Position numbers and translations under genes: made by a program
Notes under the pieces: model-generated
Told to the model about the DNA's origin: nothing
Database searches by the model: none
Seen by the model: only the letters and a program-made list of their open reading frames with translations
Source: Chryseobacterium sp. GVT01B
GTDB lineage: Bacteria > Bacteroidota > Bacteroidia > Flavobacteriales > Weeksellaceae
Length of the DNA stretch: 64,000 bases
NCBI RefSeq assembly: GCF_019970045.1
Contig: NZ_JAHXYI010000006.1
Coordinates: forward strand, 62,001-126,000
Reading direction: 5' to 3'
Part shown: positions 63,941 through 64,000 of the stretch, piece by piece
How positions within the stretch are numbered: position 1 is the first letter of the stretch
Layout: each line of letters opens with the position of its first letter

Positions 63941-64000
63941 TTACCTTTTTATTCCGATCGCCCTTAACGCACTGGATGTCAAAAATATATCATCAAATAC
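63941..64000 (-). CDS. C-terminal end of a minus-strand gene, possibly a class IV aminotransferase
   Basis: The minus strand is open from the right edge to a TAA at 63941-63943 and reads VFDDIFLTSSALRAIGIKR. The DDIFLTSS segment resembles the end of branched-chain or aminodeoxychorismate-lyase-like class IV aminotransferases (D/E-x-F-L-T-x-S), but 19 residues are too few to be sure. The rest of the gene lies outside the window. Confidence 0.4.
   Translation of the reverse strand, partial: VFDDIFLTSSALRAIGIKR

Overview
The window looks like chromosomal DNA of a flavobacterium, most probably Chryseobacterium or a close relative in the Weeksellaceae (Bacteroidota). The DNA is AT-rich and Shine-Dalgarno sequences are weak. 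Several genes are preceded by the Bacteroidota -7 box TAnnTTTG. It encodes TonB-dependent receptors with an N-terminal carboxypeptidase-regulatory-like domain, a metalloprotease with a type IX secretion tail, an efflux pump fused to its outer-membrane channel, and families of short intergenic repeats. The genus is an inference. I saw no rRNA, tRNA, CRISPR, phage or transposase gene.

Layout. 1-6.6 kb: tail of a Crp/Fnr regulator, then a small exported protein, a CzcA-type RND pump fused to a TolC-like channel, and its lipoprotein adaptor. 6.8-9.2 kb: a large cysteine-containing protein that may be an FMN TIM barrel, then two 155-bp direct repeats. 9.2-15.8 kb: two aldo/keto reductases around a CLC channel with CBS domains, an SDR and an NDH-2-like flavoprotein. 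15.9-22.5 kb: an OmpR-type two-component system split by a four-helix-bundle gene, then a fourfold-repeat membrane protein, an outer-membrane receptor and a PAP2 phosphatase. An 11-bp direct repeat precedes both the regulator and the membrane-protein gene and is a good candidate operator. 22.5-30.3 kb: SDR, FAD dehydrogenase, rhodanese plus thioredoxin pair, a 5'-truncated LytTR regulator, a Gdx/SugE exporter, two DNA glycosylases and two small exported proteins.

30.3-42.1 kb: a DPP IV-like peptidase and an aminopeptidase P, then an AraC regulator and a complete trans-4-hydroxy-L-proline catabolic operon (deaminase, 2-oxoglutarate semialdehyde dehydrogenase, 2-epimerase, D-hydroxyproline dehydrogenase), then a secreted M43 metalloprotease. 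Together these could take collagen-like peptides through to 2-oxoglutarate. 43.0-57.3 kb: a full sulfate-to-cysteine cluster, Rrf2-cysH-cysD-cysN-cysE-cysK-cobA-cysJ-cysI. It is followed by a tiny reading frame ending Met-Cys-Met-Cys-Cys, a TonB receptor broken by one amber codon, and a precorrin-2 dehydrogenase/TSUP transporter fusion. 57.7-64 kb: DJ-1/AraC pair, SDR, DoxX, a polysaccharide deacetylase divergent from an AraC gene, a NUDIX protein, an eight-cysteine RiPP-like peptide, and the tail of a possible class IV aminotransferase.

The observations I rate highest are the Cys-tailed mini-ORF next to cysI, the shared 11-bp repeats of the two-component system, the inverted-repeat-flanked four-helix-bundle gene inside that operon, the cysteine-rich peptide at the right end, and the two unusual fusions (RND-OMF and precorrin-2 dehydrogenase-TSUP).
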